Assembly: GCF_947504215.1 (NCBI RefSeq)
Contig: NZ_CANNGO010000004.1
Span: 62,001 to 126,000 of the forward strand
Source of the DNA: an uncultured Ruegeria sp.
GTDB lineage: Bacteria > Pseudomonadota > Alphaproteobacteria > Rhodobacterales > Rhodobacteraceae
Length of the DNA: 64,000 nt
Direction of reading: 5' to 3'
Shown: piece by piece, positions 62,253-64,000 of the stretch
How positions within the stretch are numbered: the stretch's first letter is position 1
Layout: the number at the start of each line of letters is the position of its first letter
Program-made: the position numbers and the translations under genes
Notes under the pieces: generated by a model
Databases searched by the model: none
Told to the model about the DNA's origin: nothing
The model's input: the letters and a program-made list of their open reading frames with translations, nothing else

Positions 62253-62636
62253 TTACACCAAAAACACTGTGAGAATGGTCAGAACAGTGGCAAAGACGAA
62301 CATGCCAATACCCATCTTTTCCGAAGTCTCTACATCCAGACAGTAGCCAAAGTCCCAGATGACGTGACGCAGACGACCCAGTGTATGATACCAAAGCGCC
62401 CAGGTTGCGCCCAACAGAAGCAGATCGCCAAACCAACTGCGCAGAAAATTGTCTATCGGCACAAAGGCGGTTTCAGACGTTGCCGCAGCCAAAAGCCACC
62501 AGACAACCAATGGTGACAAAACCAAAACCGCAATTCCGGACAGTCGAACCATGATCGAAGACATGGAGGTCAACTGAGGACGATAAATCATTATGTGCGG
62601 TGAAAGTGGGCGGTTGCCCCGATTTACATCGGCCAT
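62253..62636 (-). CDS. sdhC: Succinate dehydrogenase cytochrome b556 subunit SdhC
   Basis: A 127-residue subunit with three membrane helices. The N-terminal RPLSPHIMIYRPQLTSMSSI run is family-typical, with the quinone-site Ser and Arg in SSIMVRLSG. The haem-ligand His lies in the WYHTLGRLRHVIWDFGY segment. The start at 62636 follows AAAAGGAG. First gene of the sdhC-sdhD-sdhA-(sulfotransferase-like)-sdhB operon. Confidence 0.95.
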   Translation of the reverse strand: MADVNRGNRPLSPHIMIYRPQLTSMSSIMVRLSGIAVLVLSPLVVWWLLAAATSETAFVPIDNFLRSWFGDLLLLGATWALWYHTLGRLRHVIWDFGYCLDVETSEKMGIGMFVFATVLTILTVFLV

Positions 62637-62662
62637 GATGGCTCCTTTTCGGTTGGCTACAG

Positions 62663-62680
62663 ACGGTTTTACCGTTTTTT
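62663..62680 (+). terminator. Terminator-like hairpin on the plus strand in the sdhC 5' region
   Basis: ACGGT (62663-62667) pairs with ACCGT (62671-62675), followed by TTTTT on the plus strand, which is antisense to sdhC. On the sdh mRNA it is a small hairpin in the 5' leader. Confidence 0.35.
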
Positions 62681-62750
62681 CCCACTGTGTCACGTGCTGC
62701 AGGTGCAAAAGTGCTTAAATTCGGCTCAAAAACGCAGTTTAGCAAGTTAT

Positions 62751-62758
62751 GTGATCAC
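62751..62758. promoter_or_regulatory. GTGATCAC palindrome 1 upstream of sdhC
   Basis: Extended form ATGTGATCACAC. It is the copy nearest to sdhC, about 115 bp before its start codon. Confidence 0.6.
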
Positions 62759-62771
62759 ACCAAATAAACTC

Positions 62772-62779
62772 GTGATCAC
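62772..62779. promoter_or_regulatory. GTGATCAC palindrome 2 upstream of sdhC
   Basis: Extended form CGTGATCACAAA. Its centre is exactly 21 bp from that of copy 1, two helical turns, which suits two dimers bound on the same face of DNA. Confidence 0.6.
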
Positions 62780-62828
62780 AAAACCCATTCCACATCTTCA
62801 ATGTTAGCGTTTTCAAGGGCCAAGCATT

Positions 62829-62836
62829 GTGATCAC
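62829..62836. promoter_or_regulatory. GTGATCAC palindrome 3 upstream of sdhC
   Basis: Extended form TTGTGATCACGAA. Its centre is 57 bp from copy 2 and close to the end of the VWA gene. All three copies are in the sdhC upstream region. Confidence 0.55.
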
Positions 62837-62850
62837 GAATCTTCGATGCT

Positions 62851-63513
62851 TCACTTCAACCCGGCCGTTTGCTCTACGACTTCGCGCAACAGCTTTTTTC
62901 GTATTCGTTCCGGGTAGTCTTCAAACCCAGATGCAGAAACCACAAAAGCCCCTTCTCCGACGATCACATTCTCAAAGAAATACGCCGTCAGGTCAGGCTC
63001 GCTTTCTTCGATGGCGATTGCATTGACTGTAACGCCCCGATTGCGCAACACGCTGTGCACCTTCGTGGGTTCGACACCCTCATTCGAAACCCCATCCCCC
63101 GAAAGGTCGATCAAGTGGCGCTTACACTCCGAGACCGATTCAAAGCTGTCCATTGTCTTTTCGAGCGCTTCGCCAATCGCAGTAGAAAAGTTGCGCCAAA
63201 CCCTTGGATCCGAGGCAACTTGTGCGGCAAAGCCATCGAGTGCGTGAAAACTGTCGATCTGTGTCCAGGGAACCGTGATCTTTTGGCGCGACGCGCCCGT
63301 CCACTGTACGAGCATCAATTGCGCCTGCCCCCTGACCAGCGCTTCGGAGACAATGGGGTCACGCAACCCAGCGGCAAGACCGTCCATCTGAATGCGAAAT
63401 TCTTTGCTGTCGACCGAGCCCGACACATCAACCGCCAGCGCCAATGCCAGATCACAGGCCCATGCAGGCGGGGCGAGAGACAGGCAGACAGCAAGTGTTC
63501 GTAGTGAGACCAT
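62851..63513 (-). CDS. DUF1194 / von Willebrand factor A domain protein
   Basis: A 220-residue exported protein. A signal peptide (MVSLRTLAVCLSLAPPAWA) is followed by a VWA domain with the MIDAS motif DVSGSVDSKEF and the later metal-site residues in LSGDGVSNEG. DUF1194 proteins are common in alphaproteobacteria and have no proven role; metal-dependent protein binding is likely. It lies between mch and sdhC on the same strand. Confidence 0.88.
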   Translation of the reverse strand: MVSLRTLAVCLSLAPPAWACDLALALAVDVSGSVDSKEFRIQMDGLAAGLRDPIVSEALVRGQAQLMLVQWTGASRQKITVPWTQIDSFHALDGFAAQVASDPRVWRNFSTAIGEALEKTMDSFESVSECKRHLIDLSGDGVSNEGVEPTKVHSVLRNRGVTVNAIAIEESEPDLTAYFFENVIVGEGAFVVSASGFEDYPERIRKKLLREVVEQTAGLK

Positions 63514-63590
63514 AACCGCACGTTAGCACGTATCGTGAAATCTGCAGTCACATGAATGTAATCAAGCCGCAGGCATCTGGTGGCCAGACG

Positions 63591-64000
63591 TTAGATCGGC
63601 ATCAATGCCCAATAATCCAGATCCAACAAAACGTCAGGAAGGTACTTTCCGTCCTCGTTGCGCAACGCGAAAGGCGGCCCACCCTTGGTCGCCACCAATC
63701 GCAGGCGAACTGCGCCAACGCCCGGAACGCCTGTCTCGGCCTTGTCCAGCACTTCAGACCAGGCCTTGATCGTATCACCTGCAAAACATGGGTTGGCGTG
63801 GGCACCGCCATTCAGACCCACGATCATCTGGGCATTTGCCAGCCCGTTGAAAGACAACGTGCGCGCCATCGAGATCACATGGCCACCGTAGATCAGACGC
63901 CCGTCGGGGCGGAAGGTCAGATCGAAGTGTACCTTGGCCGTATTTTGCCAAAGGCGGGTGGCCAGCATGTGCTCGGCCTCTTCTATTGTCACCCCATCCA
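63591..64000 (-). CDS. MaoC-fold hydratase, probable mesaconyl-CoA hydratase (partial)
   Basis: The C-terminal 136 residues are visible; the frame stays open to the right edge, so the Met-like GTG at 63992 is not the start. The run GGHVISMARTLSFNGLANAQ fits the second MaoC (hot-dog) domain of the double-domain mesaconyl-CoA hydratase (Mch, about 340 residues), which converts mesaconyl-C1-CoA to beta-methylmalyl-CoA in the ethylmalonyl-CoA pathway. I recall mch near sdh in Rhodobacter sphaeroides, which supports this. Other MaoC hydratases cannot be excluded from this fragment. Confidence 0.72.
   Translation of the reverse strand, partial: DGVTIEEAEHMLATRLWQNTAKVHFDLTFRPDGRLIYGGHVISMARTLSFNGLANAQMIVGLNGGAHANPCFAGDTIKAWSEVLDKAETGVPGVGAVRLRLVATKGGPPFALRNEDGKYLPDVLLDLDYWALMPI

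Overview
The window looks like chromosomal DNA of a marine alphaproteobacterium of the Rhodobacteraceae (Roseobacter group, close to Ruegeria). The basis is moderately high GC, alphaproteobacterial protein families (RpoH2-type sigma factor, HvrA-type H-NS, TIGR02186, DUF1194), ethylmalonyl-CoA pathway genes, and a LuxR/LuxI pair next to crotonyl-CoA carboxylase/reductase, an arrangement I recall from Ruegeria pomeroyi. I see no IS element, prophage, CRISPR array, tRNA or rRNA gene. After start-site correction no gene-free stretch exceeds 300 bases; the longest are 3141-3412 and 45793-46049.

Layout. 1-10.2 kb: partial gltX, a Tat-exported metallo-beta-lactamase-fold hydrolase, nadE, an exported MORN-repeat protein, an SDR, leuA behind a leader-peptide attenuator, and rlmJ. 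10.3-16.9 kb: cell-elongation operon mreB-mreC-mreD-mrdA(PBP2)-rodA followed by a GhrA-like reductase. 16.9-23.5 kb, minus strand: M3 peptidase, a membrane-anchored MoeB/ThiF enzyme, dut, coaBC, a ChaN-like protein and rpoH. 23.6-30.7 kb: cobU with a CobC-like phosphatase, a glutathione transferase, comM, and gshB-yraN-rsmI divergent from an LpoA-like lipoprotein. 30.7-41 kb: glnD, murJ, a rhomboid-fold protein lacking catalytic residues, trpS, a class IV aminotransferase, a universal stress protein, nfu, tsaB and rimI. 41-47.7 kb: a BMP-type nucleoside ABC transporter, then a TauE/SafE-TIGR02186 pair. 47.7-51.7 kb, minus strand: small ORF-luxR-luxI-helicase-SDR. 51.8-56.8 kb: ccr, a PlsB-like acyltransferase and divergent ecm. 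56.9-64 kb: H-NS-like protein, deoD, small proteins, the sdhCDAB operon interrupted by a sulfotransferase-like gene, a VWA protein and the 3' part of a mesaconyl-CoA hydratase (mch) candidate.

How it fits together. The right third joins acetyl-CoA assimilation (ccr, ecm, probable mch) to succinate oxidation (sdh) and to acyl-homoserine-lactone signalling. The most informative non-coding signals are a leucine-rich leader peptide with competing hairpins before leuA, a TTAA-N7-TTAA (CtrA-type) site before the luxR operon, a hairpin covering the luxI ribosome binding site, a 29-bp palindrome upstream of ccr, and three GTGATCAC palindromes upstream of sdhC, two of them exactly 21 bp apart.
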